DNA of 64,000 nt from an uncultured Eubacteriales bacterium (GCA_934446365.1 CAKSDZ010000004.1:186001-250000); one strand, 5' to 3'; numbered from the stretch's first letter, positions 18,404 through 27,330 are shown. A program made the numbers and translations. The notes: a model not told the origin generated them from the sequence alone.

Positions 18404-20392
18404 GTGGGAATCATCAATGTTCTCGATATATCCGTCGCCAATCTGATTGCCGCGGGCGAGGTCGTGGAGCGTCCGGCCTCCGCGATTAAGGAGATGGTGG
18501 AAAATTCCATCGACGCCGGCGCTTCCGCGGTTACGGTGGAAATTTCCAAGGGCGGCATCGTCTTTATGCGCGTGACGGACGACGGCTGCGGTATGAGCGG
18601 CGAGGACGCCGTGACCTCCGTGCGCCGCCATGCGACAAGCAAAATTCACAGCGCGGAGGATCTTTCGTCGATTCTCACGCTTGGATTCCGCGGAGAGGCG
18701 CTCGCGGCCATCACCGCCGTTTCGGAATTCCGCATGATGACAAAGCGAAAAGAGGACGGCGAGGGCACGCTGCTCTCCGGCGCGTACGGAAAGGTGGAGG
18801 AGGTTGCCTCCGCCGGCTGCCCCGACGGCACGACAATCATCTGCGAAAAGCTTTTTGCCACGACGCCGGCGAGGCTCAAATTTCTGAAATCGGATTCGGC
18901 GGAGGGGGCGGCCGTGGCGCAGGCGGTGGAACGGCTTGCGGTATCCCATCCCGAGATTGCGTTTCGTTTTATCTCGGACGGGTCCTTGAAATTTGCGACG
19001 ATGGGCGACGGGAAGCTGCAAAATGCGATTTACGCCGTTTACGGCGGCGCGTTTGCGACAAGACTGATTGCTGTGAACGGCAGCTCCGGCGGAATCGCCG
19101 TCGAGGGCTATATTTCCGCGCCGGACAACGTGCGCGGGAACCGCGGCATGCAGCAGTTTTTCATCAATTCGCGCTCGGTGCGCAGCAAAACCCTCACGGC
19201 GTCGCTGGAAGCGGCGTATCGTTCGTATATTCCGTCGGATAAGTTCCCGTCGTGCGTTCTGAATCTCAAAATACCGGCCTCGCTTGTCGATGTCAATATC
19301 CATCCGGCAAAGCTCGAGGTCAAATTTTCAAATGAAAAGGCGGTGTTCGACGCGCTGTATTCCGCGGTGCGCGGGACATTGGCGCATGATATCACAAGGC
19401 CGGAGCTTTCTTTTTCAGGAAAGGGAATCCGGACGGAAAGGATATCCTCCGCGCCTGCCGCGTCCGTCGTGAAAGAGGCGCAGGCCCCGGCGGAGCGCAC
19501 TCCGCTTGACATTCTGTTTGAGAAGGCGGCGGAAAAAGGGGCGGAAAGCGAAATCGCCTCCCGCGATGCGTCACGGGTAAGCATACCGTCCGATAGCGAG
19601 GACGATACGCCGGTCGACATTCCGCGGCTTTCGGACAACCGTCCGGCCATAGGGCAGCAAAGGCTCGGCTCGGATACGGATATCCGCGGCTTTGAGATGC
19701 GGGAGCGGCTTTATGGCGCGGCTGTGAAGGAGATTCGCAGAGAAGAGCCGTACAGACCCGTTATCAAAGAGGAAACGGATGCGAAAATCGCGGGAGCCGC
19801 GGCGCATCCCGTTCCGGAATACCGCATCGTCGGCGAGGTATTCAACTGCTATGTGATGATCGAAACGGAAGGGAAAATGATTATCTTTGATAAGCACGCC
19901 GCTCATGAGCGCATCAATTTCGAGAGGCTGCGCGCCAATATGAACGCCGGCACGCTGAATGTGCGGATGCTGTTGGAGCCGATTTCGCTGCCGCTTACGG
20001 CAGAGGAGGTACAGCTTTGCCGGGAATATAAGCCGGAGCTCGAAAAGGTCGGCTTTGAATTTGATGCTTCGGACCGAGAGGCGTCCCTGCGCGGAATCCC
20101 CGAGGATTTCGGAGCGGCGGAGGCAAAGGAGCTTTTCTTGGGACTTATCACGGGCGTGTTGGAGGGCGGAGAGCCGATCGAAACCCGGCGGCGGAGCGTT
20201 TTTGAAAAGGCGCTTTATCAAAGCTCCTGCAAGGCTTCGATTAAGGGCGGCCGCGTCTACGACGAGGCGCATATCCGCTGGATTTGCGACAATCTGCTTC
20301 GGTACGACTGCATCAAATTCTGTCCGCACGGACGTCCGGTGGCGTTTGAAATCGGCAAAAAGGAGCTGGAGAGCCGATTCGGACGTACATAA
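18404..20392 (+). CDS. mutL: DNA mismatch repair protein MutL
   Basis: GHKL ATPase that couples MutS to downstream repair. The N-terminal motifs are EMVENSIDAGA, DDGCGM and GFRGEAL. The C-terminal domain holds an endonuclease motif, DKHAAHERINFE (about residue 495), in which the usual DQHA has become DKHA, together with CKASIKGG and CPHGRPV. It should therefore be a nicking MutL, as expected where no MutH is present. GTG start at 18404 with GGAGAAAGG upstream. 662 aa. Confidence 0.96.
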   Translation: MGIINVLDISVANLIAAGEVVERPASAIKEMVENSIDAGASAVTVEISKGGIVFMRVTDDGCGMSGEDAVTSVRRHATSKIHSAEDLSSILTLGFRGEALAAITAVSEFRMMTKRKEDGEGTLLSGAYGKVEEVASAGCPDGTTIICEKLFATTPARLKFLKSDSAEGAAVAQAVERLAVSHPEIAFRFISDGSLKFATMGDGKLQNAIYAVYGGAFATRLIAVNGSSGGIAVEGYISAPDNVRGNRGMQQFFINSRSVRSKTLTASLEAAYRSYIPSDKFPSCVLNLKIPASLVDVNIHPAKLEVKFSNEKAVFDALYSAVRGTLAHDITRPELSFSGKGIRTERISSAPAASVVKEAQAPAERTPLDILFEKAAEKGAESEIASRDASRVSIPSDSEDDTPVDIPRLSDNRPAIGQQRLGSDTDIRGFEMRERLYGAAVKEIRREEPYRPVIKEETDAKIAGAAAHPVPEYRIVGEVFNCYVMIETEGKMIIFDKHAAHERINFERLRANMNAGTLNVRMLLEPISLPLTAEEVQLCREYKPELEKVGFEFDASDREASLRGIPEDFGAAEAKELFLGLITGVLEGGEPIETRRRSVFEKALYQSSCKASIKGGRVYDEAHIRWICDNLLRYDCIKFCPHGRPVAFEIGKKELESRFGRT

Positions 20393-20441
20393 ACCTTAAA
20401 ATTTTTGAATACGCCGGCTGTTCTCCGGCGGGAGGAATCGT

Positions 20442-21572
20442 ATGTTTACATTGTTAAAGCAGGAGGGGCACGCGCGCCGCGGCACCTTTGAAACCGTTCA
20501 CGGGACGATACAGACGCCCGTTTTTATGAATGTCGGAACGTCCGCCGCCATCAAGGGCGGCATTTCCACACAGGACCTCTACGAGATCGGCTGTCAGGTG
20601 GAGCTTTCCAACACGTATCACTTGCATGTGCGTCCGGGAGACGACGTCATTTACGATATGGGCGGCATTCATAAGTTTTTCAACTGGGATCGGCCGGTGC
20701 TCACGGACAGCGGCGGCTTTCAGGTGTTCTCGCTTGCGGGGCTGCGCAGAATCACGGAGGAGGGCGTGCATTTCGCCTCCCATGTGGACGGCAGGAAGAT
20801 TTTCATGGGACCGGAGGAGAGCATGCAGATTCAGTCACATATCGCCTCCACCATCGCCATGGCGTTCGATGAGTGCATCGAGAATCCCGCACCGTATGAG
20901 TATGTGAAGGCATCCGTCGACCGCACGACGCGCTGGCTTGCCCGCTGCAAGGCGGAGATGGCGCGCCTCAATTCACTGCCGGAAACCATCAATCCGCATC
21001 AGCTTCTTTTCGGGATCGGGCAGGGCGGCACCTATGACGACATCCGCATCGACCATATGAAGACCATCGCACAGTTCGACCTCGACGGTTATGCGATAGG
21101 CGGCCTTGCCGTCGGCGAGGAGACCGAGGTGATGTATCACATCATCGAGCAGGTGGAGCCGTTTATGCCGAAACAGAAGCCGCGGTATCTCATGGGCGTC
21201 GGCACGCCGGTCAACATTCTCGAAGCGGTCTATCGCGGCGTGGATTTCTTCGACTGCGTGATGCCGTCCCGCAACGCGCGCCACGGTTATCTTTTCACAT
21301 GGAAGGGCACGATGAACCTCAACAACAACAAATATCAGCGCGATTCGCTGCCGATCGATCCGGACTGCGGCTGTCCGGCATGCCGGCATTATTCGCGCGG
21401 CTATATCCGGCATCTTCTGCGCGCGGACGAGATGCTCGGTATGCGCCTCGCCGTGCTCCACAACCTCTATTTCTACAATGAGCTGATGGCAAAAATCCGT
21501 GAGGCACTCGACATGGGGCGGTATGAGGAATTTTACCGTCATTACCGTGGGGTTTTGGCGGAAAGGATCTGA
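20442..21572 (+). CDS. tgt: tRNA-guanine transglycosylase
   Basis: Exchanges G34 of GUN-anticodon tRNAs for preQ1. The catalytic region TDSGGFQVFSLAGLR and the second Asp in DCVMPSRNARHG are present. The zinc site is CGCPAC followed by the conserved His in LAVLHN. Length 376 aa is normal. It lies 49 bases after mutL with GGGAGG ahead of the ATG. No queuosine biosynthesis genes are seen in the window. Confidence 0.96.
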   Translation: MFTLLKQEGHARRGTFETVHGTIQTPVFMNVGTSAAIKGGISTQDLYEIGCQVELSNTYHLHVRPGDDVIYDMGGIHKFFNWDRPVLTDSGGFQVFSLAGLRRITEEGVHFASHVDGRKIFMGPEESMQIQSHIASTIAMAFDECIENPAPYEYVKASVDRTTRWLARCKAEMARLNSLPETINPHQLLFGIGQGGTYDDIRIDHMKTIAQFDLDGYAIGGLAVGEETEVMYHIIEQVEPFMPKQKPRYLMGVGTPVNILEAVYRGVDFFDCVMPSRNARHGYLFTWKGTMNLNNNKYQRDSLPIDPDCGCPACRHYSRGYIRHLLRADEMLGMRLAVLHNLYFYNELMAKIREALDMGRYEEFYRHYRGVLAERI

Positions 21573-21574
21573 CG

Positions 21575-22207
21575 ATGCCGCTGCCGTTTTATCACATTTC
21601 ACTTGCCGGTGCGCTGGCGGAGAAATACCCGGCTGTGCGGGAGAGCGGGGATTTTTTCCTCGGAAATATCGCGCCGGACGCCGTGCTGTCCCGCTCGGAC
21701 TGCACACTTGCGGCGAAATTTGAGACACATTTGCGCAGGGACCGCCTGTCATGGCGGGATGATGTGCTGAAAAGCTTTGAGCGCTCGGACAAGTCCGATC
21801 GGTTTGCGCTCGGATATCATATGCATCTTGTGACGGATATTTTTTTCCGCGACCGCTGGGAAGCGGATTTTCGCCGCGCGGGGATTCCGGAGACGGAATG
21901 GGATGGAATCGCATATCGCTTGGCATCTCTCGGCATCATTCGGCTGCTCCATGAGGGCGCGGTGCGCCCGGAGAATTACGAACGCTGGATTTCGCAGGCG
22001 CGCCGTTTCCGGACGGAAGAATTTCCTTTTGGCATGACGAGGGCGGATATGACGGCGGAAATCGATTTTGTTGCGAAGCTCTCCAGTCATGCCGGTATAG
22101 AGATAGAGGAAAAACAGGAGGTCCCCGCCGATTTTGCCGATATTTACCGATCGGCGATTCCGTATCTTAACGGAATGTTCGGGGCTTATTTGAAAGATGA
22201 CGGATGA
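21575..22207 (+). CDS. Predicted zinc-dependent phospholipase C-like hydrolase
   Basis: A 210-aa protein starting 2 bases after the tgt stop. The pattern HISLAGALAEKY, then FFLGNIAPDAV, then FALGYHMHLVTDIFFRDRW places His and Asp residues as in the all-helical Zn-dependent phospholipase C / S1-P1 nuclease fold (PF00882-like). No signal peptide, so it should be cytoplasmic. The family call is by motif spacing only. Substrate unknown. Confidence 0.55.
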   Translation: MPLPFYHISLAGALAEKYPAVRESGDFFLGNIAPDAVLSRSDCTLAAKFETHLRRDRLSWRDDVLKSFERSDKSDRFALGYHMHLVTDIFFRDRWEADFRRAGIPETEWDGIAYRLASLGIIRLLHEGAVRPENYERWISQARRFRTEEFPFGMTRADMTAEIDFVAKLSSHAGIEIEEKQEVPADFADIYRSAIPYLNGMFGAYLKDDG

Positions 22208-22230
22208 GCCGTCAGGATCGGAGCTTATCT

Positions 22231-23186
22231 ATGAAAATAACGGTGATCGGATGCGGCAGATGGGGGTCTTTTATCGCGTGGCTTCTTGACAGACTGCATC
22301 ATGAGGTGACGCTTCACGGGAGAAAAAATTCCGCATCTATGCAGAGGTGGATAGGGGAACGGAGAAATGACCTAATCGAGCTTCCGGAGTCGGTGTCTCT
22401 TTCGACAGAGCTTTCCTGCATGGAGAACGCCGAGGTAGTCGTCATTTCTGTCGGCGCGCAGGACCTGCGCGCATTGATGGGGGAAATTGCCTTGCTGTCA
22501 CCGAAAAATAAAATTTTCGTGCTTTGTATGAAAGGACTGGAAATGCCGCACGGCAAACGGCTTTCCGTGGTGGCCTCGGAGTTTCTCTCCTCCTCGAACC
22601 GAATTGCGGTTTGGGTGGGACCGGGACATGTTCAGGAATTTTATCGCGGAATCCCGAACTGTATGGTTATAGACAGCGAGGACGAGAAGACAAAGCATTT
22701 CCTTGTCGACGCCTTTTCAGGCGGAATCATACGTTTTTATTATGGGCAGGATATGCTCGGAAACGAGATCGGCGCCGCATCAAAAAACGTCGTCGGAATT
22801 GCGGCGGGCTTTCTCGACGGGCTTTCGCTTTCCAGCTTGAAAGGCGCGCTCATGTCGCGCGGCACCCATGAAATTGCAGAGCTGATCGGAGCGTTGGGAG
22901 GGAACCCATTTTCCGCTTACGGGCTTTGTCATTTAGGAGATTATGAGGCGACTGTTTTTTCCGCTTACAGCCATAACAGGCGCTTTGGAGAAGCTTTTGT
23001 GAGGGGGAGCCCTATCATGAGCTTGCGGAGGGCTATGCGACTGCACGCGCTATTGTAAATCTCGGGGAGACCTGCGGCGTAGAGCTTCCGATCTGCCGTG
23101 GTGTATATGAAATTCTTTATGAGGGCAAGGACGCTTATGCGACGCTCAATGCCCTTTTCACACGAAAAATCAAAAATGAGTTTTGA
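22231..23186 (+). pseudogene. gpsA: NAD(P)H-dependent glycerol-3-phosphate dehydrogenase, frameshifted
   Basis: Reduces dihydroxyacetone phosphate to sn-glycerol-3-phosphate for phospholipid synthesis. The Rossmann start MKITVIGCGRWGS, the GPGHVQEF motif, and KNVVGIAAGFLDG with the catalytic Lys are present, then GDYEATVFSAYSHNRRFGEA. After Arg258 the frame is lost in a G5 run at 23003-23007. Adding one G restores GEPYHELAEGYATARAIVN, the expected C-terminus, ending at the stop at 23186. As written the protein ends at 23058 with a wrong tail. Since gpsA is normally essential for lipid synthesis, a sequence error is a serious possibility. Confidence 0.88.
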
Positions 23187-23213
23187 CGCGCCAAGCGCGT
23201 ATGGGGAAATAGT

Positions 23214-24119
23214 TTGAAAAAATCCAATAAAATAATAATCGGCGTTTCGGCCGCCGTGATGGCGATTGCAATTTTTGTTATTCTTTTTGTATCCGTTAAG
23301 CTCAGCAATTCCGGCAAAGTATCGAATGGAACCACCTCCGGTACACAGGCGACGGAATCCACTGCTCCGCCTGCGTCGGACGCGACGTCGGGACAGGCGG
23401 AAACGACGTCAGACCGTCCCGAGCAGCCAAAGCCGGATAAGGTAATCGCGCTGACCTTTGACGACGGACCGAGCCTTTCCATAACGCCGCAAATTCTCGA
23501 TATTTTGGAGAAGCATCAGGCGAAAGCGACGTTTTTTACGGTGGGCTACAATCTTTCCGAGGCAAAGGCGAGGAATCTGCGCCGGGCACTTTCGCTGGGC
23601 TGTGAGATCGGAAATCATTCCGATACGCATCCGGCGAGCCTTACGACGCTTTCCGACGAGGAAATCCTTCGGGAAATCACGGAAGTCAATCGAAAAATCA
23701 CAGAGCTTGTCGGCTTTGGATATACGCCGACGCTTATGCGTCCGCCGGGCGGACATATCGACAGGAATGTTCTCGACGTCCTTTATGCGGCCGGCGTGCG
23801 GATGCATACGATTCTTTGGAATTCGGATTCCCGCGATTGGGAATTCAATAAAAAATGGCAGGACGGCGAAATCAGCTATGAAGAAGCTGTGGAGAGCGCG
23901 GTGTCGCTTGTGCTTTCCGAGGCGGAAAACGGCGGCATTGTCCTGATGCATGACATCAAGGAAATCACGCCCGATGTACTCGACCGGGTGCTGGATGCGC
24001 TTGCAGAGGAGGGCTATTCCTTTGTGACCGTGAGCGAGCTTTTCGATTTTGAGAGCATGGGAGAGGAGGCTTATTTCTCAAAATTCTATGCACGGAAACA
24101 AGTCGTTCCTATGGGATGA
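23214..24119 (+). CDS. Polysaccharide deacetylase (CE4, NodB domain), membrane-anchored
   Basis: Removes N-acetyl groups from a cell-wall or extracellular glycan, probably peptidoglycan. An N-terminal membrane anchor (residues 6-27) is followed by a Ser/Thr/Gly-rich linker and the NodB domain. Catalytic motifs: LTFDDGPS, HSDTHP (metal-binding His pair), RPPGGH and VLMHDI. 301 aa. It has a TTG start at 23214 after a weak GGGGAAA; the next in-frame ATG would remove part of the anchor. Confidence 0.88.
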   Translation: MKKSNKIIIGVSAAVMAIAIFVILFVSVKLSNSGKVSNGTTSGTQATESTAPPASDATSGQAETTSDRPEQPKPDKVIALTFDDGPSLSITPQILDILEKHQAKATFFTVGYNLSEAKARNLRRALSLGCEIGNHSDTHPASLTTLSDEEILREITEVNRKITELVGFGYTPTLMRPPGGHIDRNVLDVLYAAGVRMHTILWNSDSRDWEFNKKWQDGEISYEEAVESAVSLVLSEAENGGIVLMHDIKEITPDVLDRVLDALAEEGYSFVTVSELFDFESMGEEAYFSKFYARKQVVPMG

Positions 24120-24148
24120 AATTTGGGTGCAACAGATATAGAAAACTA

Positions 24149-24180
24149 AAAAACCTGCCGACAGCGTCGGCAGGTTTTTG
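24149..24180. terminator. Bidirectional intrinsic terminator
   Basis: Stem aaacctgccgac / gtcggcaggttt with loop agc, flanked by A and T runs, between convergent genes. Confidence 0.9.
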
Positions 24181-24182
24181 TA

Positions 24183-24422
24183 TTATGGTTTTTCTTTGAA
24201 GCTTCTGAAATATTCGATAAACAGCATAATTAAGCTGATTCCAATAAAGATAACGGAAATGATGAAAGGAATCAGAAGACCGTAATTATTGAGAGCTATC
24301 ATCAAATTGACACTTGTATACGATCCCGGGATTTCGACACAAATGGATTGCGCAATCAAGATAGCCACGGTAGAAAAGACAGAACAGGCAAGGAGCGCGA
24401 TTGCTATTATTGTCCTTTTCAT
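24183..24422 (-). CDS. Small membrane protein of unknown function
   Basis: A 79-aa protein with two hydrophobic segments (about residues 5-28 and 47-69) and a short charged C-terminus. No motif recognised. It follows the secreted protein at 24439 by 16 bases and has GGAGAA ahead of its ATG, so the two are probably made together behind the TPP riboswitch at 25325. Confidence 0.65.
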   Translation of the reverse strand: MKRTIIAIALLACSVFSTVAILIAQSICVEIPGSYTSVNLMIALNNYGLLIPFIISVIFIGISLIMLFIEYFRSFKEKP

Positions 24423-24438
24423 TAGAAATTCTCCTTAA

Positions 24439-25176
24439 TTACAAATCGGCTTCTTTGAATACATAAAGACCGTCAGGAATATTTTTTTTCATTTCATAGT
24501 CATATGTATAAGTTGCACCGTATAATGTTACATATCGGGCTTCAATAGGCTTTCTGCCGCCGGAGGTGACCAGATATTTAGTTGCTGTGCCGGAGGTAAC
24601 ATTCATTCTAGGGGTAAATTCGAGCCATATTTTTGTGCCAGGACGAATGGTCATTTGATACGTTTCGGAGACAGAATAGGAATTTGTCCATGATGTTCCC
24701 ACCTCGGCGGTGATCGCTTTCAGCCAATCTCCCGATGTGATATTTGCAGAGGTTTCATAGGATTGAGTGACTTCCCATGCAACGGATACGGTTTGCTCAA
24801 TAGAGGTTGCATTTCCGTATTCTCTGGTAACGCGCTTTGTGAAGTTGGTGCAGAGAACTCCCGTTTGGCGTTGTTCTTCAACATATCCATATCGGTATTG
24901 ACTGGTTCCGATAGAGATATAAGGGGTGGCTGATTGAGCGGGTTGCTTGTCATCAGACAGAGTAAAAGCCTGTTCATCCAAAGTGATGGATTTTGCCATT
25001 TCTTCGGCATAGTATGTTTCTGCTTCTTCCGCATATAAAAAGCGAAATTCTCCATTTTCGACAACCAAAACAGCGGCGACACGTTCATGAGTATCTGAGG
25101 CTGATAGCATAAAAAGAGATGAAAACAGACATAGCAAAGTTGCAAGCGACATGATAATGGATACAAGTTTTTTCAT
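24439..25176 (-). CDS. Secreted beta-rich protein of unknown function behind a TPP riboswitch
   Basis: 245 aa with a signal peptide (about 1-26, cleavage near LSASD). The mature part has long stretches of alternating Ser/Thr and hydrophobic residues (TVSVAWEVTQSYETSANI, then WTNSYSVSETYQMTIRPG and IWLEFTPRMNVTSGTATKY). That texture is seen in aerolysin/ETX-MTX2-type pore-forming proteins, where such strands form the barrel; I could not confirm the family. The ATG has GGAGAAAAA upstream. Nothing in it suggests thiamine binding or transport. Confidence 0.65.
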   Translation of the reverse strand: MKKLVSIIMSLATLLCLFSSLFMLSASDTHERVAAVLVVENGEFRFLYAEEAETYYAEEMAKSITLDEQAFTLSDDKQPAQSATPYISIGTSQYRYGYVEEQRQTGVLCTNFTKRVTREYGNATSIEQTVSVAWEVTQSYETSANITSGDWLKAITAEVGTSWTNSYSVSETYQMTIRPGTKIWLEFTPRMNVTSGTATKYLVTSGGRKPIEARYVTLYGATYTYDYEMKKNIPDGLYVFKEADL

Positions 25177-25257
25177 AATTTTTCTCCTATATTTTATTTG
25201 CTAAGTGAAAATGGAGAAGAAAACTCTTGATTTTGAATGCGGCAGAGCCTTAAAATG

Positions 25258-25265
25258 CCTCCTTT
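25258..25265 (-). other. Strong ribosome binding site without a gene
   Basis: On the minus strand AAAGGAGG stands 3 bases after the riboswitch terminator T run. No ATG, GTG or TTG in a usable position follows; the next codons from ATT read a 20-codon open stretch ending TAA just before the real gene's own GGAGAA. It looks like what remains of a deleted gene. Confidence 0.5.
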
Positions 25266-25268
25266 CAT

Positions 25269-25299
25269 AAAAAAGGCTTTATCCGTGGCGGGATAAAGC
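25269..25299 (-). terminator. Regulatory terminator of the TPP riboswitch
   Basis: Minus strand: GCTTTATCC, 6-nt loop, GGATAAAGC, C, then six T. The 5' arm overlaps the end of a competing antiterminator arm (TTTGTGCTT at plus 25296-25304), which pairs with AAGCACAAA at plus 25323-25331, at the 3' edge of the aptamer. This is the usual switch for transcriptional control. Confidence 0.85.
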
Positions 25300-25324
25300 A
25301 CAAAGCAAGGTTTTCCGAGTATTT

Positions 25325-25405
25325 TGTGCTTTCCTACGATGGTATTAACCAACAGGTTCAAAGGGTCAGATTTTATCTTCTCAACCGAAACGGTTCCCCT
25401 AGCGT
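25325..25405 (-). ncRNA. TPP (thiamine pyrophosphate) riboswitch
   Basis: On the minus strand the THI-element core is clear: CUAGGGGAACC, a short hairpin, UUGAGA, GACCCUUUGAACCUG, a second hairpin GGUUAAUACC and CGUAGG. These are the conserved blocks of the aptamer (GGGG..., UGAGA, ACCCUUUGAACCUG, CGUAGGRAA). Binding of TPP would hold the 3' edge and let the terminator at 25269 form, turning expression down when thiamine is plentiful. The gene behind it is a secreted protein, not a thiamine gene. Confidence 0.92.
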
Positions 25406-25409
25406 TTCC

Positions 25410-25438
25410 ACTATATCACATAATTTTGTTGCTGTCAA
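25410..25438 (-). promoter_or_regulatory. Sigma-A promoter of the TPP riboswitch transcript
   Basis: Minus strand: TTGACA, 17-bp spacer, TATAGT. The predicted start, near 25403, is the first base of the aptamer. Confidence 0.88.
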
Positions 25439-25548
25439 CTAATTTCATAAAATATCCAGTAAAATAATTCCGATTTATATTATAAAAAAGCAGATTTGTA
25501 AAAAATAAAAAAGATGTGTTATATAGATACACATCTTTTTCAAGCATT

Positions 25549-26094
25549 TTATGGAAGAATATATTCAAGCTGGCAGTCGCAGGGCTCCTTTTCGTGGAGC
25601 GTCCTGTCGTATTCCTCCGCTTCATGACAGCCCACCGCATGATAGAACGCCTGTGATTCCTCGGCGGAATGGGCGGAGATGTAGAGCTTTTTCGCTCCTC
25701 TTTCCTTTGCCAGCTCCGCAGCCCTTGCAAAGAGCATCCGGCCGATACCCATGCCGCGCAGTCCATATGAAACGTGCAGGGAAGAAAGCTGCAAATATTG
25801 CCCATGACTGCCGAGAGGCTTGTTTTCAACCGAAGCGAATCCGACGAGTGCACCGTCCGCAAAAGCGCCGCAGACAGCACCCCCTTGACATAGAGTGTTG
25901 CGCAGACATTTTACAAGATAGGCGTAATCCCCGTCGTCCCACTGTTCTGTGAACGCGATATCGCGCAGAATCCACTTGCCGTCCTCTTTTCGCCAGCAGC
26001 GTGTGACCTCCTGATAACGGTTGAAGGAGGCGAAAAGAGAGACGGAAAGCTCTTTCTCCGCAATCTCACGAAGACAAAGGGAAGAGGGGCTCAT
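25549..26094 (-). CDS. GNAT-family N-acetyltransferase
   Basis: 181 aa. The acetyl-CoA-binding part is LQLSSLHVSYGLRGMGIGRMLFARAAELA, with the later KKLYISAHSAEESQAFYHAVGC typical of the C-terminal half of the fold. The substrate is unknown. The ATG at 26094 overlaps the tyrS stop (ATGA), so it is translated from the same T-box-controlled message. Confidence 0.85.
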   Translation of the reverse strand: MSPSSLCLREIAEKELSVSLFASFNRYQEVTRCWRKEDGKWILRDIAFTEQWDDGDYAYLVKCLRNTLCQGGAVCGAFADGALVGFASVENKPLGSHGQYLQLSSLHVSYGLRGMGIGRMLFARAAELAKERGAKKLYISAHSAEESQAFYHAVGCHEAEEYDRTLHEKEPCDCQLEYILP

Positions 26095-27311
26095 TTCAGG
26101 ATAAATTTGCGGAAAACCTTTTTCCCGCGGCGGATGACGATGCCCGATTTCAGTGCGTCCGCATCCACAGTCGCTCCGAATTGGTCCACCTTTTCGTCGT
26201 CCAAAAGCACGCCGCCCTGCATGACAAGGCGTTTGGCTTCGCTCTTCGACGGCGCAAGCCCACCCAGCACCATGAGGTCGAGAACGGCGATTTTCCCGTC
26301 CGAAAGCGCAGTGCCGTCCACCTCGGTGGTCGGCATATTTTCGCTGTCTCCGCCTGAAAAAATGGCGCGTGAGGCGGCTTTCGCCTTGCTCGCTTCCTCC
26401 TCGCCGTGGACAAGGGAGGTCAGCTCGTATGCGAGGACCTCCTTCTTTTCGTTGATGCGGCTGTCCTCCCATTTTTCCATTTCCGCAATTTCATCGAGGG
26501 AGAGGAAGGTCAGCATTTTCAGACATTTCATGACGTCCGCATCGTTCACGTTGCGCCAGTATTGATAAAATTCAAACGGCGTGGTCTTGTTCGGGTCAAG
26601 CCATACGGCGCCCTTTGCGGTTTTTCCCATCTTTTTGCCCTCGCTGTTCATGAGCAGCGTGATGGTCATGGCGTAAGCGTCCTTGCCGGTCTTTTTGCGA
26701 ATGAGATCGGCGCCGAAGAGCATATTCGACCATTGGTCGTCGCCGCCGAACTGCATGTTACAGCCGTAATGCTCGCTCAGATAGTAGAAGTCGTAGGACT
26801 GCATAATCATATAATTGAATTCCAGAAAGCTGAGTCCGCGCTCCATACGCTGCTTGTAGCATTCGGCACGCAGCATATTGTTGACGGAGAAGCAGGCGCC
26901 GACGTCGCGCAGCATGTCGATATAATTGAGCTTCAGAAGCCAATCGGCGTTGTTGACCATAATGGCCTTGTCCTCGCCGAATTCGATGAAGCGTTCCATC
27001 TGCGTTTTAAAGCAATCGCAGTTATGCCGGATCGTCTCCGGCGTCATCATCGAACGCATGTCCGTTCTGCCGGACGGATCGCCGATGTAGCCGGTGCCGC
27101 CGCCGATGAGCACGACCGGTCGGTTGCCCGCCATTTGCAGACGCTTCATGAGACAAAGCGCCATGAAATGGCCGACATGGAGCGAATCCGCCGTCGGGTC
27201 AAAGCCGATATAGAAGCGCGCGCCGCCGTTGTTGATAAGCTCGCGGATTTCCGTCTCATCCGTCACCTGCGCGACGAGTCCGCGCGCCCTGAGTTCTTCA
27301 TAAATACCCAT
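26091..27311 (-). CDS. tyrS: Tyrosyl-tRNA synthetase
   Basis: Class I aminoacyl-tRNA synthetase, 406 aa. The HIGH-type motif is in DSLHVGHFMAL and the KMSKS-type motif is KKMGKTAKGAVW. The NMLRAEC, MQSYDFYYL and FGGDDQWSNM stretches are those of TyrRS, and an S4 RNA-binding domain ends the protein. The ATG at 27311 has GGAGGAC upstream. It is controlled by the tyrosine T-box leader just ahead. Confidence 0.96.
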   Translation of the reverse strand: MGIYEELRARGLVAQVTDETEIRELINNGGARFYIGFDPTADSLHVGHFMALCLMKRLQMAGNRPVVLIGGGTGYIGDPSGRTDMRSMMTPETIRHNCDCFKTQMERFIEFGEDKAIMVNNADWLLKLNYIDMLRDVGACFSVNNMLRAECYKQRMERGLSFLEFNYMIMQSYDFYYLSEHYGCNMQFGGDDQWSNMLFGADLIRKKTGKDAYAMTITLLMNSEGKKMGKTAKGAVWLDPNKTTPFEFYQYWRNVNDADVMKCLKMLTFLSLDEIAEMEKWEDSRINEKKEVLAYELTSLVHGEEEASKAKAASRAIFSGGDSENMPTTEVDGTALSDGKIAVLDLMVLGGLAPSKSEAKRLVMQGGVLLDDEKVDQFGATVDADALKSGIVIRRGKKVFRKFILK

Positions 27312-27330
27312 AATATTGTCCTCCGTAAAT

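Noticed and set aside
15572..19303. A 1243-codon open frame on the minus strand across mutS and mutL
   Set aside because: It is antisense to two intact, well-known genes, has no ribosome binding site and its translation is Arg/His-rich without domains. It is a by-product of the codon bias of mutS and mutL.
18404..20392. Loss of the MutL endonuclease site because DQHA reads DKHA
   Set aside because: The rest of the motif (HAAHERINFE), the CPHGRP motif and the metal-site Cys are present, so one changed residue is not enough to call it dead.
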